Part shown: one piece after another, positions 44,999 through 51,635 of the stretch
Layout of the letters: each line of letters begins with the position of its first letter
Numbering within the stretch: position 1 is the first letter of the stretch
Origin: Clostridiaceae bacterium
GTDB lineage: Bacteria; Bacillota; Clostridia; Peptostreptococcales; Tindalliaceae
Direction of reading: 5' to 3'
DNA: 51,635 nucleotides
Assembly: GCA_024635995.1 (NCBI GenBank)
Contig: JAGXHW010000009.1
Location: 1-51,635 of the forward strand
Notes under the pieces: model-generated
Seen by the model: the letters and a program-made list of their open reading frames with translations, nothing else
The model's database searches: none
What the model was told of the DNA's origin: nothing
Translations under genes and position numbers: made by a program

Positions 44999-45104
44999 GT
45001 TTAATCCCTCCTTCATTTACCAACTACATCATCCTGATAGTGATCTTTGTCTATTACAGGCACAAAACATTTTCCGAATAGACAAGTCCCGCTCGCATGA
45101 TAAC

Positions 45105-45163
45105 GATATGCCCCCATAAAATAGCAGTTTAATTTTTAACTGTCCATTTTATGGGGGCATATC
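45105..45163. repeat. perfect 18-bp inverted repeat
   Basis: GATATGCCCCCATAAAAT (45105-45122) is perfectly repeated inverted at 45146-45163 around a 23-base loop that itself holds CAGTT/AACTG. There is no adjacent T-run. It may terminate the lgt-group transcript, bind a regulator of the SHOCT pair, or be a small mobile-repeat relic. Confidence 0.8.
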
Positions 45164-45230
45164 AGTTTGATGGGGTTTCATTATCATCGACAACTATTTA
45201 TAGTTATCTTTTATATGGGTTGATCAATTG

Positions 45231-45554
45231 CTACATGCTTTCTTTAAACTCTTTTACCCTGCCTGGAGGCGCCAAATGCCCCATGTCCATCTCGGACTCG
45301 AAAACAAAAGATTTAGCCTTATCTGCTCCATTGCCTGGGATCATGATATACCCCATACTTGAAAAATGTAAGTTTTTGTTGTTAACGTTTTCCACAACTT
45401 TCATGTCATCAGGCATGTGATCATGCATTATCTCAAAAGCTGGATTTTTGATGCTTTCTTTAGCCGCAAAACCATTTTCTGCTGCAAACACTGTTCCTGT
45501 TGATAGTATCGTCAGTGCCAGCATGATCGCCATAAATACAACTGCTTTCTTCAT
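45231..45554 (-). CDS. small exported Met/His-rich protein, unknown
   Basis: A 107-residue protein. The signal peptide MKKAVVFMAIMLALTILSTGTVFA has a cleavage site after Ala24. The mature part contains EIMHDHMPDDMK, FSSMGYIMIPG and ESEMDMGHLAPPG, Met/His clusters suited to copper or silver. The start at 45554 follows AGAGGTGG. It is probably the distal gene of the lgt - DUF2933-like - CCGGGH group. No family recognised. Confidence 0.75.
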   Translation of the reverse strand: MKKAVVFMAIMLALTILSTGTVFAAENGFAAKESIKNPAFEIMHDHMPDDMKVVENVNNKNLHFSSMGYIMIPGNGADKAKSFVFESEMDMGHLAPPGRVKEFKESM

Positions 45555-45683
45555 ACATTTCCACCTCTCATGTTCCATCTACTCCATATAATTGTCATTC
45601 ACTATATGATTACCCGGCTGTGATGCTCTAAAACATTTCTTTGCTAATCACGGCCTTAAACATAAACTTTCTTATGGACTAAA

Positions 45684-45836
45684 CTATCTTAAAAAGTAAA
45701 CAGCTGCCCCAATCACAGCAATAATCATGAAAATCGTCATAAAATCAATACCATTTGAACCATGCTCATCACTGTTGCTATTTTGGTTTGAGTCATTATT
45801 CACTCTATGGTTGTGTCCACCGCCACAGCATCCCAT
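45684..45836 (-). CDS. tiny CCGGGH membrane protein
   Basis: A 50-residue protein: MGCCGGGHNHR at the start, an Asn/Ser-rich linker, then one membrane helix (DFMTIFMIIAVIGAAVYFL). GAGGAGGTG lies directly upstream of the ATG. The Cys-Cys and His residues are a plausible metal site on one side of the membrane. The order is the reverse of the 38869 protein. It lies between the DUF2933-like and exported Met/His-rich genes in the same direction. Confidence 0.78.
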   Translation of the reverse strand: MGCCGGGHNHRVNNDSNQNSNSDEHGSNGIDFMTIFMIIAVIGAAVYFLR

Positions 45837-45875
45837 GGTAACACCTCCTCTCATTTAGGTTATTACTTTCCGTTA

Positions 45876-46160
45876 CTAATCTTGTATTTGACGTTGATCT
45901 GTTTCAACTTGTTGCTGATTTCCATCTTTCCCATGATCCCGCATCATAAACATCATGCCAATGTGCATCAGTGGGCAAATCAGAAAAATAGCGTAGGGTA
46001 AATATCTTCCCATGGACCCCAACTCAATGCCCATACGGGGTAATGCAAGAAAGGCGATCAATGGCACCAGGCAAAGCAGCATCATTAATCCGTGGTTGTG
46101 CCCTTTTTTTTCCTCTGGGTTGTGGTGGTCGTTGTGATTGTTATGATTTTGATGATTCAA
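45876..46160 (-). CDS. DUF2933-like small membrane protein
   Basis: A 94-residue protein: His/Asn-rich cytosolic start (MNHQNHNNHNDHHNPEEKKGHNHG), then two membrane helices with LLCLVPLIAFLALPRMG and FLICPLMHIGMMFMM. The CPLMH-x-MM ending is the DUF2933 signature often found with copper oxidase and P-type ATPase genes. Cys, Met and His in the second helix may handle copper. Encoded 51 bases downstream of the lgt homologue. Confidence 0.8.
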   Translation of the reverse strand: MNHQNHNNHNDHHNPEEKKGHNHGLMMLLCLVPLIAFLALPRMGIELGSMGRYLPYAIFLICPLMHIGMMFMMRDHGKDGNQQQVETDQRQIQD

Positions 46161-46211
46161 TGCAATCCTCTCCTATCTCTTTAGGTTATTTTGTATGCAC
46201 ATTACTTGGTG

Positions 46212-47066
46212 TTACAGGCCGTGAATGAAGTAGTAAAACATCACTGATACGGCCATGGCTACCAGCACAACTCCTGCCATCTTCCACTCAATCACCGGCA
46301 TGACCACTGCGGCATTTCCTCCACTGACTTGCGGCATATGCTCCTTCTGTTGCTTCTTCTGCAGCCATTTACCCACCAAGAGTGTCACAACAATCATGGC
46401 AAGACTGAACACATGGGCAATGGAGATGGGGCCAAACACCTGGGGGTTGGTCCTGAAAAATTCAACTATCAATCGGTTTAGGGAAAACCCTGCCATGTAC
46501 AGGATAAACAGCTGTCCGTCATAGGTCGTGTTCTTACGTTTTTGCCATAACAGGAAGAACAGGATAAAGTTCAACAACGCTTCATAAATCTGCGCCGGAT
46601 GCAACAGTTGACCGTTCACCTGCACGCCCCAAAACCAGTTTCCTTCCATGGGCACACCAAAGACGTCACAACCCACCCTGCCAATTGCCTGACCCAGAAT
46701 AATGGCTGGGGCAAAGGCGTCTGCCGTTTTCCAGAAGGGCAGCTGATTTCGTTTCACATACCAGTAAGCGAACAGAACACCTGCAATCAACCCGCCTTGA
46801 ATGGAGAGGCCTCCCTGTTGAATCATGAACATGTGAAGCGGGTTTTTCAGATAGTAGGCCGGATTAAAGGCGATGATGTATAGCACCCTGGCACCGACGA
46901 TGGCTGCCGCCACAACATAAAAAGCCAGATTCGAGGTTTTATCAGTGTCCAACTCTTTTCTTTTGGCTTCCCGTAACATCACATAATAACCTGCCATGAC
47001 CCCAAGTGCGATGGTGAGCCCAAAGAGATGGATGGGATAACCTCCAATGGTAAATAGTATTTTCAT
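46212..47066 (-). CDS. lgt: prolipoprotein diacylglyceryl transferase homologue (Lgt family)
   Basis: A 284-residue protein with about seven membrane helices. Lgt landmarks: VGARVLYIIAFNPAYYL, GGLSIQGGLIAGV, GQAIGRVGCDVFGVPM and the C-terminal FSLNRLIVEFFRTNP. A tail of about 45 residues forms an extra helix. Such accessory Lgt paralogues occur in copper clusters beside lipoprotein or secreted oxidases; here the multicopper oxidase at 48260 is a lipoprotein and a logical client. A sigma-54 promoter at 47121-47135 faces this gene. It is the first gene of a minus-strand group running to 45231. Confidence 0.85.
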   Translation of the reverse strand: MKILFTIGGYPIHLFGLTIALGVMAGYYVMLREAKRKELDTDKTSNLAFYVVAAAIVGARVLYIIAFNPAYYLKNPLHMFMIQQGGLSIQGGLIAGVLFAYWYVKRNQLPFWKTADAFAPAIILGQAIGRVGCDVFGVPMEGNWFWGVQVNGQLLHPAQIYEALLNFILFFLLWQKRKNTTYDGQLFILYMAGFSLNRLIVEFFRTNPQVFGPISIAHVFSLAMIVVTLLVGKWLQKKQQKEHMPQVSGGNAAVVMPVIEWKMAGVVLVAMAVSVMFYYFIHGL

Positions 47067-47120
47067 GCACTAGCTCCTCTCGTTTTTGTTAGTACTTATG
47101 CTTGCCTCTGGTATATACAA

Positions 47121-47135
47121 GCAACTATCGTGCCA
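47121..47135 (-). promoter_or_regulatory. sigma-54 promoter of the lgt group
   Basis: On the minus strand TGGCACGATAGTTGC matches the RpoN consensus with correct spacing, 55 bases upstream of the lgt start. It is divergent from the promoter at 47249, so one activator site between them could serve both. Confidence 0.85.
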
Positions 47136-47248
47136 AGTTTTTCAATAGAACAACGGGCATGGAACTGACACCCCTCAGCTACGTTAGGAACATTGGCAGC
47201 AAGACCTCCCTATAGAGGATGCCACTTATATTCATGCACTGTAAATAT

Positions 47249-47263
47249 TGGCATGGTTTATGC
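47249..47263 (+). promoter_or_regulatory. sigma-54 promoter of SHOCT A3
   Basis: TGGCATGGTTTATGC has GG-N10-GC spacing and the same ATGC -12 box as the element at 3589 in front of the homologous gene. Confidence 0.78.
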
Positions 47264-47483
47264 AACAATCATTGTTATGTGTCTGAAAGGAATGGTTTGA
47301 TTTTATGAAATCCGCCAAAAAACTACGGTGTAAGACCTTATGAATTTTTCAGACCGTGGCATATACCACAGTCACTGTTGGAAATATTACAGTTTTAAGC
47401 CATTGCAAACGCAAGTTTTAAACACATTGCATTACGATGTCTGTAGGTTTTCATGGAATCATGTGAGAAGGAGGCGTTTGAAA
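47264..47483 (+). promoter_or_regulatory. long leader shared with the 3.6-kb SHOCT gene
   Basis: About 220 bases from promoter to start. The block CCACAGTCACTGTTGGAAAT with flanks (47358-47393) and the ATTACGATGTCTGTA block are conserved with 3700-3735 and 3782-3798. Spacing is also similar, which suggests an RNA or protein-binding element. Confidence 0.5.
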
Positions 47484-47663
47484 ATGATGTTTCTGTTTTG
47501 GATTATCATTGGGTTTGGCATCTACTACCTATACACCAATCGTGAACAAAGTGTTCAAGCAGACAATCGACCAAGTGCTGAAGATCAGTTGAAGGAACGT
47601 TATGTGAATGGAGAAATAGACACCGAGACTTACCGCCACATTCTGAAAGCATTGAACGAGTAG
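47484..47663 (+). CDS. SHOCT-domain small membrane protein A3
   Basis: A 59-residue protein nearly identical to A1 at 3837 in helix (MMFLFWIIIGFGIYYLYTNR) and SHOCT motif (LKERYVNGEIDTETYRHIL). I start at ATG 47484 after AAGGAGG, not at the upstream frame opening. Here the partner type B gene is replaced by a DUF2680-type gene 84 bases downstream. Confidence 0.85.
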   Translation: MMFLFWIIIGFGIYYLYTNREQSVQADNRPSAEDQLKERYVNGEIDTETYRHILKALNE

Positions 47664-47747
47664 AATGATTCTAGAGAGTGCTGTGTTACAGGCAGCCTAT
47701 AAACTGCCTGATCATATACACAAATAAACTAAAAGGAGGAGTCAACT

Positions 47748-48065
47748 TTGAAGAAACGCTTTATGATTGGTATTACCCTGCTCCTGGTACTGGCCTTTGG
47801 CATTGTAACTTTTGCAGAATCGGCAGACATGCCGGACTGGTACAATGACATGCTTCAGTGGCGTCAGGAAAGACTAGACGCAGCTGTTGAAGAAGGCTTG
47901 GTCACTGATGAGGAAGCCCAGTGGCAGCAGGAACATTGGGAAACCATGGATGAAGTTCACCGTGAACAAGGCTTTGGTTCCGGTGTTGGTTCAGGAACTG
48001 GACCCTGCCACGGTGGCGGTCAACGAAGTGGTTTCAGCGGGTATAGTAATATCCCTGTAAACTAA
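47748..48065 (+). CDS. exported DUF2680-like protein
   Basis: A 105-residue protein with TTG start behind AAAAGGAGGA. The signal peptide ends near FAES (residues 1-26). A DUF2680-type helix pair follows (MLQWRQERLDAAVEEGLVTDEEAQWQQEHW), then a Gly-rich tail with GPCHGGG. The single Cys-His near the end could bind metal. A truncated relative lies at 20268. Cotranscribed with SHOCT A3 and ended by a strong terminator before the multicopper oxidase gene. Confidence 0.8.
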   Translation: MKKRFMIGITLLLVLAFGIVTFAESADMPDWYNDMLQWRQERLDAAVEEGLVTDEEAQWQQEHWETMDEVHREQGFGSGVGSGTGPCHGGGQRSGFSGYSNIPVN

Positions 48066-48138
48066 ATGTTTCAAATCGTTATACCATATCAATGGTAACG
48101 CGATATTTTTATTGCATTAAATCTAACCCTAACTTGAT

Positions 48139-48163
48139 GGCAGCCTCCGGGCTGCCTTTTTTT
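48139..48163 (+). terminator. Rho-independent terminator
   Basis: GGCAGCC / GGCTGCC stem with a 4-base loop, followed by seven T. Confidence 0.92.
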
Positions 48164-48259
48164 GTGCATAGACTCTTTGATAGCTCTCCTTACATCATGG
48201 GTATGATGTCTGATAAGTAGTATTTTCTTTTGTTGATTGCCTAAGAGGAGGCGTTTTTT

Positions 48260-49711
48260 ATGAAAAACCTGACCACCAAAAAAACTGAAAAACTTCATAG
48301 ACATTACTTAGTACATTATTTTGTTGTGTTTGTTTTAATTGGTATGCTCTTCCTGCTGCAAGGATGTGATACAGCCATGCCGGCAACGACAACCGTTGAA
48401 CCAATGCGCGATGGAAACCCTCTTGCCATTCCTGCATTACTTGAAGACCAGAACCCTGACCCTGATGTTGCAGACTTTGAACTTAACGTTCAGGTGGGTG
48501 AAATGGAATTTTTCCCGGGTGTGACCACCACCACATTGGGTTACAACGGCAACTATTTGGGTCCTTTGTTGAAGATGAGGCGGGGCCAGCAGATTAATGT
48601 TACAGTTACCAACCAACTAAATGAAATGACAACAGTTCACTGGCATGGCATGGAACTCAGCGGCGAGGCTGATGGAGGACCTCACCAGCCCATACAGCCA
48701 GGAGAAAAATGGCAACCCAGTTTTGTGGTGGATCAGCCAGCAGCCACACTTTGGTTTCATCCACACCCCAACCATATGACCGGCCCTCAGGTTTACTATG
48801 GGTTGGCTGGACTGGTTTATATTGAAGACGAAGTTTCTGACAACCTGAATATTCCCAAAGATTATGGTGTCAATGACATTCCATTGGTAGTGCAGGACAG
48901 GAATTTTAGTCAGAATGGTGAATTTCTCTATGACCTTGATATGATGGGTTTGGTACCTGGCGATACTGTACTGGTCAACGGCACAGTGGATCCTTATCTG
49001 GAAGTAAACCGGGAAAAAGTCAGGTTGAGACTATTAAACGGGTCAAATTTTGAAAGCTTCAGGTTCCACCTTAACAACGGTGAGAATTTCCACCAGATTG
49101 CTTCTGACGGCGGGTTTCTGGAAAGCCCTCTTGTCCGCGAATCACTCTTTATGGCTCCCGGTGAAAGAGTGGAAGTAATTGTTGATTTTTCTGAAGTCCA
49201 AAGAGAGACAGTTATTCTAATGGCAGGCGACTATGAAATTCTAACTTTTTACGTGAAGGATGTAGCCGGGCAGGACACAGAAATTCCTGAAACCCTCACA
49301 ATAATCCCAGATATTCCTCTGGAAGAAAACCCGACCACAAGATTGTTTGTACTGGAAAGCATGGGGATTAGAGGGACGATTAACGGAAAAGTGTTTAATA
49401 TGGAACGTATTGATGAGGAGGTGCCGCTGGGCGAAACGGAATTGTGGGTTATTCGAAGTCGTGGCGGTATGATGATGCAACCTGATGGTCATCCCTTTCA
49501 CGTGCATGGTACGCAGTTTCAGGTTGTTTCCAGAAATGGAAACGCCCCTCCACCAGAAGAAAGGGGCTACAAAGACACTGTTTTTGTGAATGCTGGGGAA
49601 GAGGTTGTCGTCAAGGTTCGTTTTCAGTATGAAGGGCTTTTCATGTACCATTGCCACATGCTGGAACATGAAGATAATGGCATGATGGGGCAGTTTGTGG
49701 TCTCTCCTTAA
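48260..49711 (+). CDS. lipoprotein multicopper oxidase (CueO/CotA-like)
   Basis: A 483-residue protein. The N-terminal lipobox is FLLQGC (Cys36), after a longer than usual basic start. All four copper motifs are present: HWHG (127-130), HPHPNH (167-172), HPFHVHG (411-417) and HCHMLEHEDNGMM (464-476, type 1 Cys465 with axial Met). It would oxidise Cu(I) or other reductants outside the cell with O2. It lacks the Met-rich insert of CueO. The start has GAGGAGG. It is downstream of the SHOCT A3 - DUF2680 unit but after a terminator, so probably has its own promoter; no -24/-12 element is seen. Confidence 0.93.
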   Translation: MKNLTTKKTEKLHRHYLVHYFVVFVLIGMLFLLQGCDTAMPATTTVEPMRDGNPLAIPALLEDQNPDPDVADFELNVQVGEMEFFPGVTTTTLGYNGNYLGPLLKMRRGQQINVTVTNQLNEMTTVHWHGMELSGEADGGPHQPIQPGEKWQPSFVVDQPAATLWFHPHPNHMTGPQVYYGLAGLVYIEDEVSDNLNIPKDYGVNDIPLVVQDRNFSQNGEFLYDLDMMGLVPGDTVLVNGTVDPYLEVNREKVRLRLLNGSNFESFRFHLNNGENFHQIASDGGFLESPLVRESLFMAPGERVEVIVDFSEVQRETVILMAGDYEILTFYVKDVAGQDTEIPETLTIIPDIPLEENPTTRLFVLESMGIRGTINGKVFNMERIDEEVPLGETELWVIRSRGGMMMQPDGHPFHVHGTQFQVVSRNGNAPPPEERGYKDTVFVNAGEEVVVKVRFQYEGLFMYHCHMLEHEDNGMMGQFVVSP

Positions 49712-49727
49712 GCTGCTTAACAAGTTG

Positions 49728-49758
49728 TTGGCTGACCTTTACTGGGTCAGCCAATTTC
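49728..49758 (+). terminator. Rho-independent terminator of the multicopper oxidase gene
   Basis: TTGGCTGACC / GGTCAGCCAA 10-base-pair stem with a 7-base loop, then TTTCC. Confidence 0.8.
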
Positions 49759-49904
49759 CATCAATTTCTCTTCGCTGCGCCATCGCAAAGGATTCATTCA
49801 TAATTTGACTAAATCCGGATGCTTAGTATCAATAATAAATGTACAAGTCACCGTCACCACTAACAGTTAATGGTTATTCGATATGGCAGTGAGCTTATTT
49901 GTGT

Positions 49905-51272
49905 TTACTTCCTGGATAAAATCTCTTTTATTTCATCATTGTACATAATCTCTCGGATCGATTTGATATTTAACTGCTCTAAAATCTTCATCAGGTTTTG
50001 ATTATCAAAAGGAGTCAGTATGAAGGAATCTTCTCCAAATTCATTAACAAGTTTTGTTGCCTTTTCGACATCTATAATCGTCTTAGGTCCACCTACACAC
50101 CCACCGATGCAACCCATACCTTCAATAAAATTAGCATCACCCTTTTTCCTGCTGTTAAGTCCATTCAATACCTTTTTACATTCTTTTATCCCATTTACTT
50201 TCTGGGCTTTGAGTTTAATAACTCTAGTTGGCTCTAACCTATTCAATACTGTTTTAACCGAAAAGCTTACCCCTCCGGTTCTAGCATACACTCTTCCGCC
50301 AAATGATGCCTGATCCTTATCATCATCTCGGAGTTCATTAAAGTCCACGCTTAACGCATCGAAGATCTCCTTCAGCTCTCTAAAATTTAGTACATAATCG
50401 ACTGCACCTTCCAAGTCGGATTCTTTTATTTCAGCCTTTTTTGCAACACAAGGGGAAATAAACACAACTTTAGCATTCTTGTATAGTTTTTTCAATATCC
50501 TGCCAGATGCTATCATGGGTGAAATTGATGGTGACAAGTAGTTGTAAATTTCCGGATAAATCTTTTTTATCATATTAAACCACATCGGACAACAGCAGCT
50601 TGTTAAGAAAAAATCCTCTTCAGTTTTTACAAGATGATTGAATTCATATGCTTCTTTAATTGTTAGAATGTCCGCAAACAAAGCGACTTCAATCATATCT
50701 TCAAAGCCTATAAATTTAAAAGCGCTCCTCAGTTTTCCCATGCTTACGTCTTCTCCAAATTGTCCTACAATAGCGGGTGCAACAGTAACATAAACAGGCG
50801 TATCATTATCTTTTAACAAATCAACTATTGGCATAAATTCAATTTTGTCAGCCACCGCACCAAAATCACATGTTAAATCACCATATCCACAGCTAACAGT
50901 CTCATTCAATCTATCATATATTTTTGATTCATACTTACCCAATTCGTTACATTCGCAATTTATCTCAATGCATTGCTTGCAAGGACCTTCCAATTTAACA
51001 ACCAGAGGTTGAGTAACTTTCATCGAACTAGTAAGAGCGGTTAATTCATCCCCGAACCATTCGTCACCTTTTGGGTCTTGACCCATCGCTATCCTTATAT
51101 GGTCCCTTATAAACGGCATATCATAATCGTTAAAGCCGTATTTATTTTTTATGTATTCAGCAAATTCGTTTAAGTCATCTATGTTCTTTAAGTCTCCATT
51201 CCAATATCTTTTTACTAGCTCACAAAACATTTCCATTCGTTTTTCATTAAAATTTGAATATTTGTCATCCAT
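49905..51272 (-). CDS. [FeFe]-hydrogenase-like H-cluster protein, stand-alone
   Basis: A 455-residue protein. The N-terminal region has a Cys set C98/C101/C106/C108 plus C128 and C135 for an iron-sulfur cluster. H-cluster motifs follow: TSCCCPMW (224-231, L1), SPCVAKKAE (273-281, L2) and EGMGCIGGCVGGP (L3). All four H-cluster Cys positions are present. L1 normally reads TSCCPxW; here there is an extra Cys. The lack of 2[4Fe-4S] ferredoxin and PAS domains and the short length resemble sensory or small group C/D-type hydrogenases. No maturation or partner genes are in the window. I start at 51272 after GAGGGAG. Confidence 0.82.
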   Translation of the reverse strand: MDDKYSNFNEKRMEMFCELVKRYWNGDLKNIDDLNEFAEYIKNKYGFNDYDMPFIRDHIRIAMGQDPKGDEWFGDELTALTSSMKVTQPLVVKLEGPCKQCIEINCECNELGKYESKIYDRLNETVSCGYGDLTCDFGAVADKIEFMPIVDLLKDNDTPVYVTVAPAIVGQFGEDVSMGKLRSAFKFIGFEDMIEVALFADILTIKEAYEFNHLVKTEEDFFLTSCCCPMWFNMIKKIYPEIYNYLSPSISPMIASGRILKKLYKNAKVVFISPCVAKKAEIKESDLEGAVDYVLNFRELKEIFDALSVDFNELRDDDKDQASFGGRVYARTGGVSFSVKTVLNRLEPTRVIKLKAQKVNGIKECKKVLNGLNSRKKGDANFIEGMGCIGGCVGGPKTIIDVEKATKLVNEFGEDSFILTPFDNQNLMKILEQLNIKSIREIMYNDEIKEILSRK

Positions 51273-51635
51273 TAAAATTATCTCCCTCGTAAACATATTT
51301 TTTCTATTGCTATGCAATCAGCATACATCAATATCACGTGTCTTGTGTCTTGCGTCTTGCGTATCATAAGAGAAAGCAAGTAAAACAATAAGTTCCACCA
51401 TTCGTAGAGATATTTATTGAAAATACGTCTTGCTTAAAAGACTACCCAACTATTTTAGGTTTCAACTCTCTCGGCCATATTAAAGATCATCCTGTGATAT
51501 GACCATCTGAAATGCCTAACATTCTCTGTTGTATAACTTTACATGCATAATAATTATTGTTTTCATAAATCTATTGCTTTTCCATCACAATTTCAACACA
51601 TTTACCCCTTATACTAAAGATAAGTCAGGGCGAGG
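51273..51635. other. upstream region of the H-cluster protein, no gene seen
   Basis: Only small reading frames without ribosome binding sites. A short tandem repeat of TCTTGCG / TCTTGTG is at 51339-51362. The sequence runs to the window edge. Confidence 0.5.

Noticed and set aside
1-51635. CRISPR arrays, rRNA genes, intact insertion sequences, phage genes
   Set aside because: No regularly spaced repeats, rRNA-like sequence, complete transposase or structural phage genes were found.

Overview
The window looks like chromosomal DNA of an anaerobic, low-to-middle GC Firmicute of the class Clostridia. The evidence is AGGAGG-type ribosome binding sites, Rho-independent terminators, TTG/GTG starts, SHOCT and DUF2680 small proteins, an [FeFe]-hydrogenase-like protein and a decarboxylating malic enzyme. 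Genus cannot be fixed from sequence alone; an alkaliphilic or halophilic clostridium is a guess.

Two metal-stress blocks flank a catabolic middle. Left block (1-5770): an LDCC-motif protein, a transposase remnant, a histidine kinase / NtrC-type sigma-54 activator pair, two SHOCT membrane proteins and a CopB-type P-type ATPase gutted by two in-frame deletions. Right block (35.7-49.8 kb): a DUF1461 membrane protein, a YVTN propeller, tiny Cys/His membrane proteins, an ICMT-like methyltransferase, an SLH-NlpC/P60 protein whose catalytic Cys is Ser, a second LDCC protein, a SAM methyltransferase, an intact CopB ATPase, DUF302, a second SHOCT pair, a DUF2933-like protein, an Lgt homologue, a third SHOCT protein, a DUF2680 protein and a lipoprotein multicopper oxidase. 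Six -24/-12 (GG-N10-GC) promoters sit in front of genes of both blocks. The only sigma-54 activator in the window is the one at 2095-3447. I infer an RpoN-dependent copper (or silver) envelope-stress regulon, part of it duplicated.

Middle part 1 (6.0-17.2 kb, all minus strand): a probable 12-gene operon headed by a LacI regulator with two operator-like palindromes upstream. It encodes a ribokinase-family kinase, a UroD-fold protein with an HxC...C zinc-thiol motif, an ATC-hydrolase-like protein, a complete Liv-type ABC importer, DhaK and DhaL, and a cysteine-synthase-like enzyme with a Cys-rich tail. The substrate is unknown; the enzyme set suggests a sulfur-containing or methylated sugar or polyol derivative. 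This is the best candidate for an undescribed pathway.

Middle part 2 (17.5-31.8 kb): a small CxxC protein, MsrAB, a YgjP-like metallopeptidase, antiparallel remnants of a DUF2680 gene and a leuD-like gene, malic enzyme, then a hydroxy/sugar-acid locus (TctABC transporter, enolase-superfamily dehydratase, class V aminotransferase, two LysR regulators, D-2-hydroxyacid dehydrogenase). A soluble three-PAS hybrid kinase follows at 32.3-34.8 kb. It is flanked by similar hairpin plus tRNA-3'-end-like sequences, the second being a recognisable tRNA-Val(GAC) 3' half. The window ends with a stand-alone H-cluster protein.
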